Source of the DNA: Actinoplanes campanulatus
GTDB taxonomy: Bacteria > Actinomycetota > Actinomycetes > Mycobacteriales > Micromonosporaceae
Assembly (NCBI RefSeq): GCF_014647795.1
Contig: NZ_BMPW01000001.1
Location: forward strand, 868,001-932,000
Length of the DNA: 64,000 bases
Reading direction: 5' to 3'
Shown here: one piece after another, positions 21,118 to 30,313 of the stretch
How positions within the stretch are numbered: position 1 is the first letter of the stretch
How the letters are laid out: each line of letters begins with the position of its first letter
Translations under genes and position numbers: made by a program
Notes under the pieces: generated by a model
What the model saw: only the letters and a program-made list of their open reading frames with translations
Databases searched by the model: none
What the model was told of the DNA's origin: nothing

Positions 21118-22113
21118 TCAGACCTCGGCGATCCGGCGGCCGGCCTCCGTGCACGCCTTCAGCAACGCGCGGACATAGCCGATCGGCGCGCCGGCCAGCC
21201 CGCAGGCCGGGGTGATCACGACCTGCCCGGGCAGCCGGGCGGCCGGGAAGCCGAGCCGCTGCCAGAGGGTCCGCACCCGGTCGGCGATCTGTTTCGACTC
21301 CGGACGGCGGCCGGCGACCGGGCGGGTCGGCGCGGCCCCGGCGAAGATCCCCAGCCCGGCCTCGATCGCCTCACCGAGCGGGTCGAGGTCCTTGAGCAGC
21401 GACAGGTCGAAGGCGACCGCGGCGGCCCGGGCGTCCCGGATCACCTGCAACGGCATCTCGGGCGCGCAGCAGTGCACGATCACCGGGGCGTCGACCGCCT
21501 CGACCACGCTGCGCAGACGGGACGCGGCGTCCGGTCCGTCCACCACCCGATAGGCGCTGAGCCCGCTCTCGGTGGGCACCTGCCCGGCCAGGACGGCGGG
21601 CAGCGACGGCTCGTCGAGCTGGAGCAGCACGGTGGCACCGGGCACCCGCTTGCGCACCTCGGCCACGTGCCGGCGCAGCCCCTCGGCCAGCGAGTCGGTC
21701 AGATCCCGGACCGCGCCCGGGTCCCGCAGCATCCGCCCGCCGATCGGCAGGTCCAGGTTCGCGGCCAGGGTCCACGGCCCGGCGGCCTGGATCTTCAGCG
21801 GGCCGGAGTATCCGTCGGCCTGCTCGGTGAGCTGGTCCAGATCGCGTTCCAGCAGATCCGCGGTCCGCCGCAGGTCCTGGCCCGGCCGCGCGGCGACCTG
21901 CCAGCGGCCGGCATAGACCTGCACCGGCAGCTCGACGAGGAACCCGGCGGTCCGGCCGATCATGTCGGCGCCCGGGCCGCGCTCGGGCAGCTCGGGCAGG
22001 TGCGGCAGGCCGGGCAGCTCGCCCAGCACGATCCGCTGGGCCTCGGCGATGTCGGTGCCGGGCAGCGAGCCGATGCCGGTGGCGACGCCCGCGCCCCAGG
22101 GGAACTCAGGCAT
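21118..22113 (-). CDS. MetE-like (cobalamin-independent methionine synthase C-domain) protein
   Basis: This 331-residue protein has the fold of the C-terminal zinc/methyl-transfer half of MetE and lacks the N-terminal half. The zinc-type ligands appear as VHCCAPEMP and TPACGLAG. The N-terminus has [13 protein letters not shown], as in the actinobacterial family that lies between mnmA and ligA (M. tuberculosis Rv3015c). The methyl donor and acceptor are unknown; a role in methionine formation is possible but not shown. ATG 22113 overlaps the mnmA stop by eight bases (ATGCCTGA), indicating coupling. The longer upstream frame inside mnmA is not coding. Confidence 0.85.
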   Translation of the reverse strand: MPEFPWGAGVATGIGSLPGTDIAEAQRIVLGELPGLPHLPELPERGPGADMIGRTAGFLVELPVQVYAGRWQVAARPGQDLRRTADLLERDLDQLTEQADGYSGPLKIQAAGPWTLAANLDLPIGGRMLRDPGAVRDLTDSLAEGLRRHVAEVRKRVPGATVLLQLDEPSLPAVLAGQVPTESGLSAYRVVDGPDAASRLRSVVEAVDAPVIVHCCAPEMPLQVIRDARAAAVAFDLSLLKDLDPLGEAIEAGLGIFAGAAPTRPVAGRRPESKQIADRVRTLWQRLGFPAARLPGQVVITPACGLAGAPIGYVRALLKACTEAGRRIAEV

Positions 22114-23194
22114 GCGACGACACCCGGGAACCGGCCGTGATCGTCGCCGAGCCGAGCACGATGTCCCCCTCGGGATCCGGCTGGTAGGCGACGATCGCCT
22201 GACCTGCGGCGACGCCTCGCGCCGGCGACTGCAAAGTGGCGACCAGGGCATCGGAGGCGACCGACACCGAAGCCGGGACCACCTCGCCGTGCGCTCGCAG
22301 CTGAACCTCGCAATCCACCCGAGTGTCCACGCCGTGCCAGATCGGCCGGTCGGCGGTGACCACGTCGACCTCCAGGTCCTCACGCGGGCCGACGGTCACC
22401 GTGTTGGTCACCGGGGTGATCGACAGCACGTAGCGCGGGCGGCCGTCGGCGGCGGGAACCCGCAGGTCGAGGCCCTTGCGCTGGCCGACGGTGAACCCGT
22501 ACGCCCCGTTGTGGGCGCCCAGCCGCTCGCCGGTCCGCCCGTCCACGATGTCGCCGGGCGCCGACCCGAGGCGGCTCTCCAGGAACCCGCGGGTGTCACC
22601 GTCGGCGATGAAGCAGATGTCGTGCGAATCCGGCTTGTCGGCCACGGCCAGCCCACGCTCGGCGGCCTCGGCCCGGACCCGCTCCTTCGTCGAGTCGCCG
22701 AGCGGGAAGATCGCCCGGTCGAGCTGAGCGCGGGTCAGGACGGCCAGCACATACGACTGGTCCTTGGCCAGGTCGACACTGCGCCGCAGCAGGCCGTCGG
22801 CGCCCAGGCGGGCGTGGTGGCCGGTGACCACCGCGTCGAAGCCCAGGGCCACCGCCCGGTCCAGCACGGCCGCGAACTTGATCTTCTCGTTGCAGCGCAG
22901 GCAGGGATTCGGGGTGCGGCCGGCCGCGTACTCGTTCACGAAGTCGTCGACGACGCTGTCGTGGAACTCCTCGGCCATGTCCCACACGTAGAACGGGATG
23001 CCGATCACATCGGCGGCCCGGCGAGCGTCCCGCGAGTCCTCCAGGGTGCAGCAGCCGCGCGCCCCGGTCCGGAACGTCTGGGGGTTACGGGCGAGCGCGA
23101 GGTGCACGCCGGTGACATCATGGCCGGCGTCACGGGCGCGCGCGGCGGCGACCGCCGAATCGACACCGCCCGACATGGCTGCGAGAACACGCAT
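22106..23194 (-). CDS. mnmA: tRNA-specific 2-thiouridylase
   Basis: MnmA (362 residues) places sulfur on U34 of Lys, Glu and Gln tRNAs using a persulfide and ATP. The PP-loop SGGVDS is at residues 8-13. The catalytic cysteines correspond to Cys101 (in [12 protein letters not shown]) and Cys194 ([11 protein letters not shown]). It begins nine bases after the cysteine desulfurase that is its likely sulfur donor and overlaps the MetE-like gene. The family length is normal. Confidence 0.97.
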   Translation of the reverse strand: MRVLAAMSGGVDSAVAAARARDAGHDVTGVHLALARNPQTFRTGARGCCTLEDSRDARRAADVIGIPFYVWDMAEEFHDSVVDDFVNEYAAGRTPNPCLRCNEKIKFAAVLDRAVALGFDAVVTGHHARLGADGLLRRSVDLAKDQSYVLAVLTRAQLDRAIFPLGDSTKERVRAEAAERGLAVADKPDSHDICFIADGDTRGFLESRLGSAPGDIVDGRTGERLGAHNGAYGFTVGQRKGLDLRVPAADGRPRYVLSITPVTNTVTVGPREDLEVDVVTADRPIWHGVDTRVDCEVQLRAHGEVVPASVSVASDALVATLQSPARGVAAGQAIVAYQPDPEGDIVLGSATITAGSRVSSHA

Positions 23195-23203
23195 GGTCCC
23201 AGC

Positions 23204-24379
23204 CTATCTGGATGTCTTCCAGGCCCCCGCCCGGCGGGCGCGTTCCACCGCGCCCGGCAGCGCCGCGAGCAGCGCGTCCACATCCGCCTTCGTGCTGTCG
23301 TGCCCGAGGCTGAACCGCAGCGACGAGCGGGCCCGCGGGTCGTCGGCGCCCATCGCCAGCAGCACGTGGCTCGGCTGGGCCACCCCGGCCGAACACGCCG
23401 AACCGGTCGAGCAATAGACACCCTGCGCGTCCAGGAGCAGCAGCAGCGCGTCGCCCTCGCAGCCCGGGAAGGAGAAGTGGGCGTTGCCCGGCAGCCGATC
23501 GGCCGGGTCACCGTTGCAGATCGCGTCCGGGATCGCCGCGCGCACCCGCTCCACCAGGTCGTCGCGCAGCGCCGCCACCCGGCTGACGTGCTCCTCCCGG
23601 CCGGCGACCGCGGCTTCCACGGCCGTGGCGAAGGCCACCACGCCCGGGGTGTCCAGGGTCCCGGATCGCACGTCCCGCTCCTGGCCGCCACCGTGCAGCA
23701 ACGGTGTGCAGGTCACGTCCCGGCCCAGCAGCAGCGCGCCGACACCGACCGGACCGCCCACCTTGTGCCCGGTGAGGGTGAGCGCCGCGGCGCCGCTCGC
23801 CGCGAAGTCCACCGGCACCTGCCCGACCGCCTGCACCGCGTCGGTGTGGAACGGGATCCCGGCGGCCGCGGACAGCGCCGCCAGCTCGGCGACCGGCTGC
23901 ACCGTGCCGACCTCGTTGTTCGCCCACTGGACGCTGACCACGGCGATCTCGTGACCGTGTGCCCGCACCAGCTCGGCGAACGCCTCCGGATCCACCCGCC
24001 CGGCCGCGTCCACCGGTTGCAGTGCCGTCTCGGCGCCCTCGTGCCGCCCCAGCCAGTCGACCGCGTCCAGCACGGCGTGATGCTCGACGGCCGAGGCCAC
24101 CACGCGGCGCATCCGCTGGTCGGCGTCCCGCCGGGCCCAGAAGATCCCCTTGACCGCTAAATTGTCCGCCTCGGTCCCGCCACCGGTGAAGATCACCTCG
24201 GACGGCCGGGCTCCCAGCGCCGCCGCGATCCGCTCCCGCGACTCCTCGACCAGGCGCCGGGCCCCACGACCCGCCGCATGCAGCGAAGACGGGTTTCCAA
24301 GCTCACGCGCCGCGGCGACATAGGCGTCGAGCGCGGCAGGCAGCATCGGCGTGGTCGCCGCATGATCCAGGTAGGCCAT
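23204..24379 (-). CDS. iscS: Cysteine desulfurase
   Basis: This PLP enzyme (391 residues) turns cysteine into alanine and enzyme-bound persulfide. The N-terminus [11 protein letters not shown] is typical. The PLP lysine is in [11 protein letters not shown] and the persulfide Cys lies in the STGSACSAG loop. The neighbouring mnmA suggests it supplies sulfur for tRNA thiolation, and possibly Fe-S clusters. The ATG at 24379 has GGAGG very close (about two bases), so an in-frame GTG upstream (near 24412) is an alternative start. It is the first gene of the operon running to ligA. Confidence 0.95.
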   Translation of the reverse strand: MAYLDHAATTPMLPAALDAYVAAARELGNPSSLHAAGRGARRLVEESRERIAAALGARPSEVIFTGGGTEADNLAVKGIFWARRDADQRMRRVVASAVEHHAVLDAVDWLGRHEGAETALQPVDAAGRVDPEAFAELVRAHGHEIAVVSVQWANNEVGTVQPVAELAALSAAAGIPFHTDAVQAVGQVPVDFAASGAAALTLTGHKVGGPVGVGALLLGRDVTCTPLLHGGGQERDVRSGTLDTPGVVAFATAVEAAVAGREEHVSRVAALRDDLVERVRAAIPDAICNGDPADRLPGNAHFSFPGCEGDALLLLLDAQGVYCSTGSACSAGVAQPSHVLLAMGADDPRARSSLRFSLGHDSTKADVDALLAALPGAVERARRAGAWKTSR

Positions 24380-24455
24380 CGCCTCCAGCTTAGGCCGTCC
24401 TCCCGTCACCACTACCGTCCGAGCCCTCCCAAGATCAAAATCACCACCCCGCTCC

Positions 24456-24888
24456 GGTACGCCGTCCCCCGCCCCCGACCACACCACTTCCGCCCCGCCC
24501 TACCGGCGACCTCACTGCACCCTCACGCCTATTGCCGCCCGCACCGGGCGGACCCGCCGCCGTCACCCTCACCCCACCCGGGCGGACCCGCCGCCCTCAC
24601 CCTCAGGGGCCTGCCACCCTCCCTGCCGAGCCGGGTGGACGCACACGGTCGCACCGCCGTGTGCGCCCACCCGGCGAATGGGCTTGGTCGGTGCCCACGC
24701 AGCGGCCCACGTGTGCGCCCACCCTCCTATCAACGCCGGAACGGTGAGGGCGAGGGCGGCGGATCGCCGGGGTGAGGGTGAGGGCGGCGGGTCCGCCCGG
24801 CGCGGGCGGCACCGGGCGGGAGGGAGCGGTGAGATCGCCGGTAGGGCGGGACTGCAGTGGTGCGGTCGGGAGCGACGAACGGCGTACC
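24456..24888. repeat. Large imperfect inverted repeat (MITE-like), no gene
   Basis: The left arm (24456-24605) and the right arm (24745-24888) are reverse complements over nearly their whole length, with a few mismatches and short gaps. They share GGTACGCCGT at the tips, CCCGCCCTACCGGCGA inside, and GGGCGGACCCGCCGCC twice. The left arm holds a 26-base tandem repeat (24546-24571 and 24580-24605). The 139-base centre has its own hairpin, 24633-24648 with 24657-24672 (15 of 16 paired), and a second GTGTGCGCCCACC at 24711-24723. It fills most of the 620 bp between iscS and etfA. No transposase is seen; a non-autonomous element or a structured RNA is inferred. Confidence 0.75.
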
Positions 24889-24910
24889 GAATCCGGGTTG
24901 GAAAGCGAAC

Positions 24911-24934
24911 GGCCCGGCGCAGGAACGCCGGGCC
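24911..24934 (-). terminator. Terminator after etfA
   Basis: GGCCCGGCG (24911-24919) and CGCCGGGCC (24926-24934) form a perfect nine-base stem with a six-base loop, 65 bases past the etfA stop. Confidence 0.75.
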
Positions 24935-24999
24935 GAGCACGTGCGGGTCCCGGGTGATCGGCCACCCCGCGAGGGTGGGCGATCGCCCGGGCCGTGGGA

Positions 25000-25932
25000 C
25001 TACTTGCGCTTGCGGATCTCGTCGGCCGCCTGCGGGACGACCTTGAAGAGGTCACCGACCACGCCGAAGTCGGCGAGCTCGAAGATGGGCGCCTCGGCGT
25101 CCTTGTTGACCGCGACGATCGTCTTCGAGGTCTGCATGCCGGCCCGGTGCTGGATCGCGCCGGAGATGCCGAGCGCCACGTAGAGCTGCGGCGACACGGT
25201 CTTGCCGGTCTGGCCGACCTGGAACTGGTGCGGGTAGTAGCCCGAGTCGACGGCCGCGCGGGACGCGCCGACGGCGCCCCCGAGCAGGTCGGCGAGCTCC
25301 TCGACCAGTTTGAAGTTGTCGGCGTTGCCGACGCCGCGGCCACCGGAGACGACGATGCCGGCCTCGGTGAGCTCGGGGCGGGAGCCCTTCTGCTCGGCGA
25401 CCCGCTCGACGACCTTGGTCAGCTTGTCGGCGTCCGACGCGGCCACGGTCAGCTCCTCGACGGCCGGGGTGGCGGCCGACGGCTCAGGGGTGACCGAGTT
25501 CGGGCGGATGGTGACGATCGGCAGGCCCTTGGTGACCTTGGACTTGACGATCGCCGAGCCGGCGAAGATCGCCTGGGTGGCGGTGCCGTCGGCGTCGAGC
25601 CCGACCGCGTCGGTGAGCAGGCCGTTGTCCAGCTTGATCGCCAGGCGGGCGGCGATCTCCTTGCCCTCCTGGGTGGAGGCGAGCAGCACGGCGGCGGGCT
25701 GGACCCGCTTCACCAGCTCGGCGACCACGGTGGCCTTGGGGGCGACCAGGTAGCCGTCGACGTCCTCACCGGACGCGGTGTAGATCTTCTCGGCACCGAA
25801 CTCGCCGAGCTTCGCGGTGTCGGCGTCGCCGAACACGACCGCCGAGACGGACCCGAGGCCACGGGCGATCGTCAGCATCTCGAGGGTGACCTTCTTGACG
25901 CCGTTCTCGACGACGACCAGTACTTCAGCCAT
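25000..25932 (-). CDS. etfA: Electron transfer flavoprotein alpha subunit
   Basis: EtfA/FixB (310 residues) holds the FAD of the soluble ETF that carries electrons from acyl-CoA dehydrogenases toward the quinone pool. The N-terminus [19 protein letters not shown] is typical. The FAD-binding C-domain carries [33 protein letters not shown] and [13 protein letters not shown], followed by [12 protein letters not shown]. It starts 20 bases after etfB in one operon. Chromosomal position beside iscS matches M. tuberculosis fixB. Confidence 0.97.
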   Translation of the reverse strand: MAEVLVVVENGVKKVTLEMLTIARGLGSVSAVVFGDADTAKLGEFGAEKIYTASGEDVDGYLVAPKATVVAELVKRVQPAAVLLASTQEGKEIAARLAIKLDNGLLTDAVGLDADGTATQAIFAGSAIVKSKVTKGLPIVTIRPNSVTPEPSAATPAVEELTVAASDADKLTKVVERVAEQKGSRPELTEAGIVVSGGRGVGNADNFKLVEELADLLGGAVGASRAAVDSGYYPHQFQVGQTGKTVSPQLYVALGISGAIQHRAGMQTSKTIVAVNKDAEAPIFELADFGVVGDLFKVVPQAADEIRKRK

Positions 25933-25952
25933 TGTTCTCTATCCCCTCGGAC

Positions 25953-26729
25953 TCAGACGAACTTCTCGGTGGCCAGGTACGCGACGAGCTGCTCGCCACC
26001 GGTGCCCTCGTCGACGACCTTGGCGCCGCCGGTACGGGCCGGGCGCTTCGAGTACTCGAGGACCTGGCTGGTGGCGCCGGCGGAGCCGACCTCACCGGCG
26101 GAGACGCCCAGGTCGCCCAGGGACAGGCTCTGCACCGGCTTCTTCTTGGCGGCCATGATGCCCTTGAAGGACGGGTACCGCGGCTCGTTGATGGTGTCCC
26201 AGACGCTGACGATCGCCGGGGTGGCGGCCGTGACGACCTCGTAGCCCTCGTCGGTCTGCCGCTCGACGGTCAGCTGGGAGCCGTCCACGGTGAGCTTGCG
26301 GGCGCCGGTGAGGGCGGCCACACCGAGCAGCTCGGCCAGCATGTGCGGGACGACCTGGACGCGGCCGTCGGTGGACTCGGCGCCGCTGATGATCAGGTCG
26401 GCGTTCAGGGTGCGCAGCGCGGCGGCGAGCACCTTGGAGGTGGCGACCGCGCAGGAGCCGTGGAGGGCGTCGTCCTGCACGTGGACGGCCTTGTCCGGGC
26501 CCATGGAGAGAGCCTTGCGGATGGACTCGGTCGCGCCGGCCGGCCCCACGGTCAGGACGGTCACCTCGCCACCGTGCGCTTCTTTGATCTTCAGCGCTTC
26601 CTCGATGGCGTATTCGTCCATCTCGTTGATGACGTTGCTCGCCGACGCCCGGTCGACCGAGTAGTCAGCGCTAAGGGTGCGCTCGGCACCGGAGTCGGGC
26701 ACCTGCTTCACCAGTACGACGATGTTCAT
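25953..26729 (-). CDS. etfB: Electron transfer flavoprotein beta subunit
   Basis: EtfB/FixA (258 residues) is the AMP-binding partner of EtfA. It opens with NIVVLVKQVPDSGAERTL, and has NEMDEYAIEEALKIKE and the ETF-beta signature region GADLIISGAESTDG-like (here LNADLIISGAESTDGR). ATG 26729 has TAGGAG seven bases upstream. The open frame continues upstream, but nothing there looks coding. It is first in the etfBA operon and is divergent from a small plus-strand gene 194 bp away. Confidence 0.97.
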   Translation of the reverse strand: MNIVVLVKQVPDSGAERTLSADYSVDRASASNVINEMDEYAIEEALKIKEAHGGEVTVLTVGPAGATESIRKALSMGPDKAVHVQDDALHGSCAVATSKVLAAALRTLNADLIISGAESTDGRVQVVPHMLAELLGVAALTGARKLTVDGSQLTVERQTDEGYEVVTAATPAIVSVWDTINEPRYPSFKGIMAAKKKPVQSLSLGDLGVSAGEVGSAGATSQVLEYSKRPARTGGAKVVDEGTGGEQLVAYLATEKFV

Positions 26730-26860
26730 CGCGCTCCTAGGACTCTCCTGTATTGGACGCACCGTTGCGGTCGACCCTGTCCACGGCCGCCGAAGTTGCC
26801 GGGCGGCGGACATGTCAGCCAGGTTACCCGTCAGTAGCATCGCTGTTGCGGCCACCCAGA

Positions 26861-26889
26861 GTGACACACCTCACCCATGCCCCTAGCGT
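26861..26889 (+). promoter_or_regulatory. Promoter of the small Cys-rich gene
   Basis: GTGACA (26861-26866) and TAGCGT (26884-26889) are separated by 17 bases, giving a start near 26896 and a leader of about 28 bases with a strong SD. The -10 lies in an 18-base motif, CCTAGCGTGATCGCTACA (26882-26899), that recurs with two changes at 36318. Confidence 0.6.
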
Positions 26890-26923
26890 GATCGCTACAG
26901 TGGGCAATGAGGAGGTGTCAGAC

Positions 26924-27130
26924 ATGTCCGGTCAAAACGTCTCACTCGTGGAGGGCGTGCGCCCATCCACGACCCATACTCCCTCACGTCCCGAAGAGCT
27001 GAAGCCGCAGTCCCATGGACGAGGCGGCCCGGACTCTCCGTGGTGCCTCTGCGGGCGCCCACGGGAGGCCTGTGTGAGTGACGAAGTCCGCAATCTGTGG
27101 CACCACCTTCTTGACCCGATGAGTCGATAA
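26924..27130 (+). CDS. Small Cys-rich protein, unrecognised
   Basis: This frame encodes 68 residues. It is short but well supported: GAGGAGG lies eight bases before ATG 26924, with a plausible promoter further up. The N-terminal 35 residues are polar and probably flexible (SLVEGVRPSTTHTPSRPEE). The C-terminal half has a compact WCLCGRPREAC motif, with three Cys that could bind metal or form a disulfide, then an amphipathic VRNLWHHLLDP helix. No signal peptide or membrane helix is seen. The -10 box of the next gene overlaps its TAA stop. Function is unknown. Confidence 0.65.
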   Translation: MSGQNVSLVEGVRPSTTHTPSRPEELKPQSHGRGGPDSPWCLCGRPREACVSDEVRNLWHHLLDPMSR

Positions 27131-27131
27131 T
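27126..27131 (+). promoter_or_regulatory. -10 box for a leaderless transcript (DUF202 gene)
   Basis: GATAAT lies exactly seven bases before the GTG at 27139, and there is no SD, so the transcript probably begins at the start codon. The box overlaps the stop codon of the small gene before it. Confidence 0.55.
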
Positions 27132-27138
27132 CAACGGT

Positions 27139-27504
27139 GTGTTGCGAGAGTGGTTCAACCCGTCACAGACAGGCACCACTCCGGACTACCGTTTCTCCCT
27201 CGCCAACGAGCGCACCTTCCTCGCCTGGATCCGGACCGGCCTGGCGCTGATCGCGGGTGGCCTGGCATGCGCGCAGTTCCTGCCACCACTGCCGGTGCGC
27301 CACCTGCGCGAGATCATCGCGATCCTGCTGCTGGTGCTCGGCGCCCTGGTGGCGCTGCGCGCGGTCGACCACTGGGTGCGGACCGAGCGGGCCATGCGGC
27401 TCGGCACCGACCTGCCGCGCTCCCGGTTCCCGGCCGTGCTCGCCGTCGCGGTGGCGGCCGGTGCGGTGGTGATCATCGCGGCGGTGCTGGTCCAGGTCTT
27501 CTGA
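27139..27504 (+). CDS. DUF202 (YidH-type) small membrane protein
   Basis: This 121-residue protein has three predicted membrane helices (about 32-50, 58-77, 98-120). The N-terminal signature FSLANERTFLAWIRTGLALIAGG is the DUF202 hallmark. Function is unknown. The start is GTG 27139, apparently leaderless. It is followed after one base by a second, more diverged DUF202 gene, and the two probably form a complex or were duplicated. Confidence 0.88.
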   Translation: MLREWFNPSQTGTTPDYRFSLANERTFLAWIRTGLALIAGGLACAQFLPPLPVRHLREIIAILLLVLGALVALRAVDHWVRTERAMRLGTDLPRSRFPAVLAVAVAAGAVVIIAAVLVQVF

Positions 27505-27505
27505 G

Positions 27506-27859
27506 ATGAGCGAGCCGTGCGGTCAGCACACCCGGGACCCGGGGGCCTGCGCCAGGGTGCCCCGCGATCCGGGCGCCTCCGCGCTGCGGACCCGGCTCGC
27601 CTGGCGGCGCACCGGCCTGTCGGCGTCCGCCGTGGCGCTGCTGGCTCTCCGGCCGGCCTTCGCGCCCGGCGCCGGCCCGGCCGAATGGCTGGCGGCGGCG
27701 GCCTCGATGACGACCTGGGCGGCGATCGTGGCGATCGCCCTGCACCGGGGCCGGGACCTGCGAACCCGGTTCCCCGGGCCGGCGCCCCGCCCGATCCGGG
27801 CCTACGCCTTCCTCATCGTCGCCCTGGCCGTCCTCGGCGGATGGGTTGTCATGCTCTGA
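27506..27859 (+). CDS. Second DUF202-type membrane protein
   Basis: This 117-residue protein resembles the previous one in layout. A soluble N-terminal part (SEPCGQHTRDPG...) precedes RTRLAWRRTGLSASAVALLAL, a diverged form of the DUF202 motif, and two more membrane helices follow, ending in LIVALAVLGGWVVML. The ATG follows the previous stop by a single base, so it is translated by coupling. No function can be assigned. Confidence 0.82.
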   Translation: MSEPCGQHTRDPGACARVPRDPGASALRTRLAWRRTGLSASAVALLALRPAFAPGAGPAEWLAAAASMTTWAAIVAIALHRGRDLRTRFPGPAPRPIRAYAFLIVALAVLGGWVVML

Positions 27860-27897
27860 TCGTCGCCGACCCGGCTTTCGAGGAGCATCATTGCGGC

Positions 27898-28230
27898 ATG
27901 GTCCGGTTGTTCATCTTCTTGGCCGCGGCAGCCCTCGTCCTGCTGATCCTGGCCCTGATCAGCGCCTTGTCGGCGGAGCGGGTCCGCAACGCGCCCCGCG
28001 CCGTCTGGATCCTCGCGATCCTGCTGATACCGATCGCCGGACCGACCGCCTACCTCCTGTGGGGCCGCCCGATCAGCCGGTCCCGTCGCCCGATCCGCCG
28101 CCCCTCGTCGCCGGACGACGACCCGGACTTCCTGCGTTCGATGGACAGCGAGCAGTCCCGTCGCGACCGTCAACTGCTCGACGAGTGGGAGCAGGACCTC
28201 CGGCAGGACGACGAGCCGGACCGTCCGTGA
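27898..28230 (+). CDS. PLDc_N-like small membrane protein
   Basis: This 110-residue protein has two membrane helices (about 3-24 and 35-55), with the pattern APRAVWILAILLIPIAGPTAYLLWGR. This is the N-terminal membrane domain of cardiolipin-synthase-type proteins (PLDc_N), occurring here alone. A basic RSRRPIRR stretch and an acidic tail follow (DDDPDFLRSMD..., DDEPDRP). AGGAG lies about 11 bases before ATG 27898. It is close behind the two DUF202 genes and probably belongs to the same transcript. Confidence 0.82.
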   Translation: MVRLFIFLAAAALVLLILALISALSAERVRNAPRAVWILAILLIPIAGPTAYLLWGRPISRSRRPIRRPSSPDDDPDFLRSMDSEQSRRDRQLLDEWEQDLRQDDEPDRP

Positions 28231-28245
28231 GGCCGGTGCCCCCGG

Positions 28246-30234
28246 TCAGAGTCCGAGCAGTCTCCCGATGTCGGTGAAGACCTCGACGGCGTCCTGGTCG
28301 AACGGCTCGCCGTTGCCGTAACCGTAGGCCAGGATCAGCGCCACGATCGGCACGGTCACCATCACGATCATGCTGAGCAGCATCTGGATCACGCGGCCGA
28401 GACGCCCACGGCGGCGCACCCGGGCCGGTCGGGGCTGCGGCTGCGGTTGGGGCTGCGGAGCGGACACGACCGCGCGGGCGGGCGGTGAGACCGGGCGGGC
28501 GGGCGGTGAGACCGGGCGGGCCGAGCCCACGGCGGGCGAGACCGGCCGGGCGTGTGCCACCACCGGCTGCTGCGGCCGGGGCACGCGCCCCGGCTGCCGG
28601 GGCTGCCTCGGGGGTACGGGAGTCCGGCTCTCGTGTTCGGGAGGACTGGTGGCGACCGTCGCGTCCGGATCGGAACGCCAACTGTCGGCCGCGTGCGGCC
28701 ACGGGTCCACCGGGGGAAGCAGGTGCGGTGGGGTGTCGGCGGGCGGCCGCGGCCGGGACGGGCGGTCCTGCCGCTGAGGCGGGCCGTCGGCACGCGGCCG
28801 GTGCGGTGGTGGCGACTCGGCCCGGCCGGCGCCGGGCAGCGCCGGCACGTCGACGGCGGTCGCGGACGGAACGGCCGGAACAGGCGTGGTCAGCGGCTTG
28901 CCCGCCACCACTGTCGGCCGGTCGGCTTCCACCGGCGCCGGGGGCGAGACCGGCTCCTTTTCCGCCGGTTCGTCCGCGACGGCCGCGACATCCGCGGGGC
29001 TCGCCAGAACCGTCGGCTGGTCGGGCTCGACCACCTCGGGCTCGCGCTTCACGGGCGGCGCCGCCAGCACGGTCGGCCCGTCCTCCTCGGCGCGGGCCGG
29101 AAGGTACTTGGAGGGCAGCCGCAGCTCCTCGGTGGGCCCCGGCGCGGCCGGCTCGGTGGTCAGCAGGGCGGCCCCGGCCAGGATGCTGCCCTCGGCCACG
29201 ACCAGCTCGGGCTGCTCGATCACCACGGGCGGGTCGCCGAGCGCCCGGTGCAGCAGGGTCGCCACCAGCGGGATCCGGCTGGCGCCGCCGACCAGGAACA
29301 CCCCGGCCAGCCGCCCGTCCGGCAGGTCGGCCCAGCGCAACAGGTTCCGGGTGATCTCGACGGTCTGCTCCAGCACCGGCCGGGCCACCGTCTCCAGCTC
29401 CTCGCGGGTGAGGTGTGCCTCGATGTCGAGCAGCGGCACCACGAAGTCGGCGGCCTGCGCCCGGGAGAGCCGCTCCTTGGCGATCCGGACGTCGTCCCAG
29501 AGCTGACGGCGGGCCCGGCGCTCCTCGACGGTGGAGGGTTCCATGAGCCGCGCCCAGTCGCCGGTGCGCAGGTGCTCGACGACGGCCGCGTCGACGTCGA
29601 GGCCGCCCAGGTCGTCACGCCCGTCGACGGCGAGCACCTCGAAACCGGACGAGGTGCGCGCGACCACGCTGGTGTCGAAGGTGCCCGCGCCGAAGTCGTG
29701 CACCACCACGACCGAGCCGATCGGCACGTCCCGCCCGAGGACCTCGGCGAAGTAGGTGGCCGCGGCGACCGGCTCGGCGACCAGGCGGGCGCCCTCCAGC
29801 CCGGCGCGGGCGGCGGCCTCGGCGAGCAGGGTGCGGCGAGCCGCTCCCCAGGTGGCCGGGCAGGTGAGGGTGACCTCCGGCCGGTGCGGCCCGACCGCGC
29901 GGTGCCACTCCTCGGCGACCCGGGCCAGGACCGCGGCGATCAGCTCGACGGTCTCGAACTCCCGCTCGCCGAGCAGCACCAGCCCGTCGTCGACACGGCG
30001 TTTCGGGTTGGGCTCGAAGCGGGCCGGGTCGAGCCGGGCGCTGTGCACCGCGTCCCGGCCGACGAGCAGGCTGCCGTCCGAGTCCGCGAAGACGGCCGAC
30101 GGCAGCAGTGGGGAGCCGTCGACCAGGATCGGGCGGGCACGGCCGTCCGGCCATCGCGCCACGGCGACGGTGTTGGAGGTGCCGAAGTCGACGCCGAGGG
30201 CGTACCGCTTCGGACCACCCTGGTCGATGGGCAT
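28246..30234 (-). CDS. Hsp70-like ATPase with Pro-rich tail and C-terminal membrane anchor
   Basis: This 662-residue protein has an actin/Hsp70-type ATPase domain at residues 10-360: GVDFGTSNTVAVA (phosphate 1), VVVVHDFGAGTFD (phosphate 2, with HDFGAG where DnaK has DLGGG) and VFLVGGASRIPLV (adenosine). The DnaK substrate-binding domain is missing. A 250-residue disordered tail takes its place. It carries three similar motifs, DGPTVLAAP, DQPTVLASP and DRPTVVAGK (residues 384-446), several RPVSP repeats and a PQPQPQPQP run. One membrane helix at about 614-640 is followed by a 20-residue outside tail. -10 TAGACT six bases before ATG 30234 suggests a leaderless mRNA. A role in envelope or kinase signalling is inferred. 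Confidence 0.9.
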   Translation of the reverse strand: MPIDQGGPKRYALGVDFGTSNTVAVARWPDGRARPILVDGSPLLPSAVFADSDGSLLVGRDAVHSARLDPARFEPNPKRRVDDGLVLLGEREFETVELIAAVLARVAEEWHRAVGPHRPEVTLTCPATWGAARRTLLAEAAARAGLEGARLVAEPVAAATYFAEVLGRDVPIGSVVVVHDFGAGTFDTSVVARTSSGFEVLAVDGRDDLGGLDVDAAVVEHLRTGDWARLMEPSTVEERRARRQLWDDVRIAKERLSRAQAADFVVPLLDIEAHLTREELETVARPVLEQTVEITRNLLRWADLPDGRLAGVFLVGGASRIPLVATLLHRALGDPPVVIEQPELVVAEGSILAGAALLTTEPAAPGPTEELRLPSKYLPARAEEDGPTVLAAPPVKREPEVVEPDQPTVLASPADVAAVADEPAEKEPVSPPAPVEADRPTVVAGKPLTTPVPAVPSATAVDVPALPGAGRAESPPPHRPRADGPPQRQDRPSRPRPPADTPPHLLPPVDPWPHAADSWRSDPDATVATSPPEHESRTPVPPRQPRQPGRVPRPQQPVVAHARPVSPAVGSARPVSPPARPVSPPARAVVSAPQPQPQPQPRPARVRRRGRLGRVIQMLLSMIVMVTVPIVALILAYGYGNGEPFDQDAVEVFTDIGRLLGL

Positions 30235-30313
30235 GCCCGCAGTCTAGGCAATGACAGCCCGCTTACGATCCCTCCCGTCAGGCGGATTCCCGACGGTAAA
30301 GATCACCCGGGCC

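Noticed and set aside
21118-22383. Longer 421-codon form of the MetE-like gene
   Set aside because: The extra 90 codons lie inside mnmA in another frame; the eight-base overlap start at 22113 fits coupling and the family N-terminus.
24278-24940. Pro/Arg-rich frames on both strands in the iscS-etfA gap
   Set aside because: They mirror each other because of the inverted repeat, have no SD, no conserved pattern and skewed residues (long RP/SP runs).
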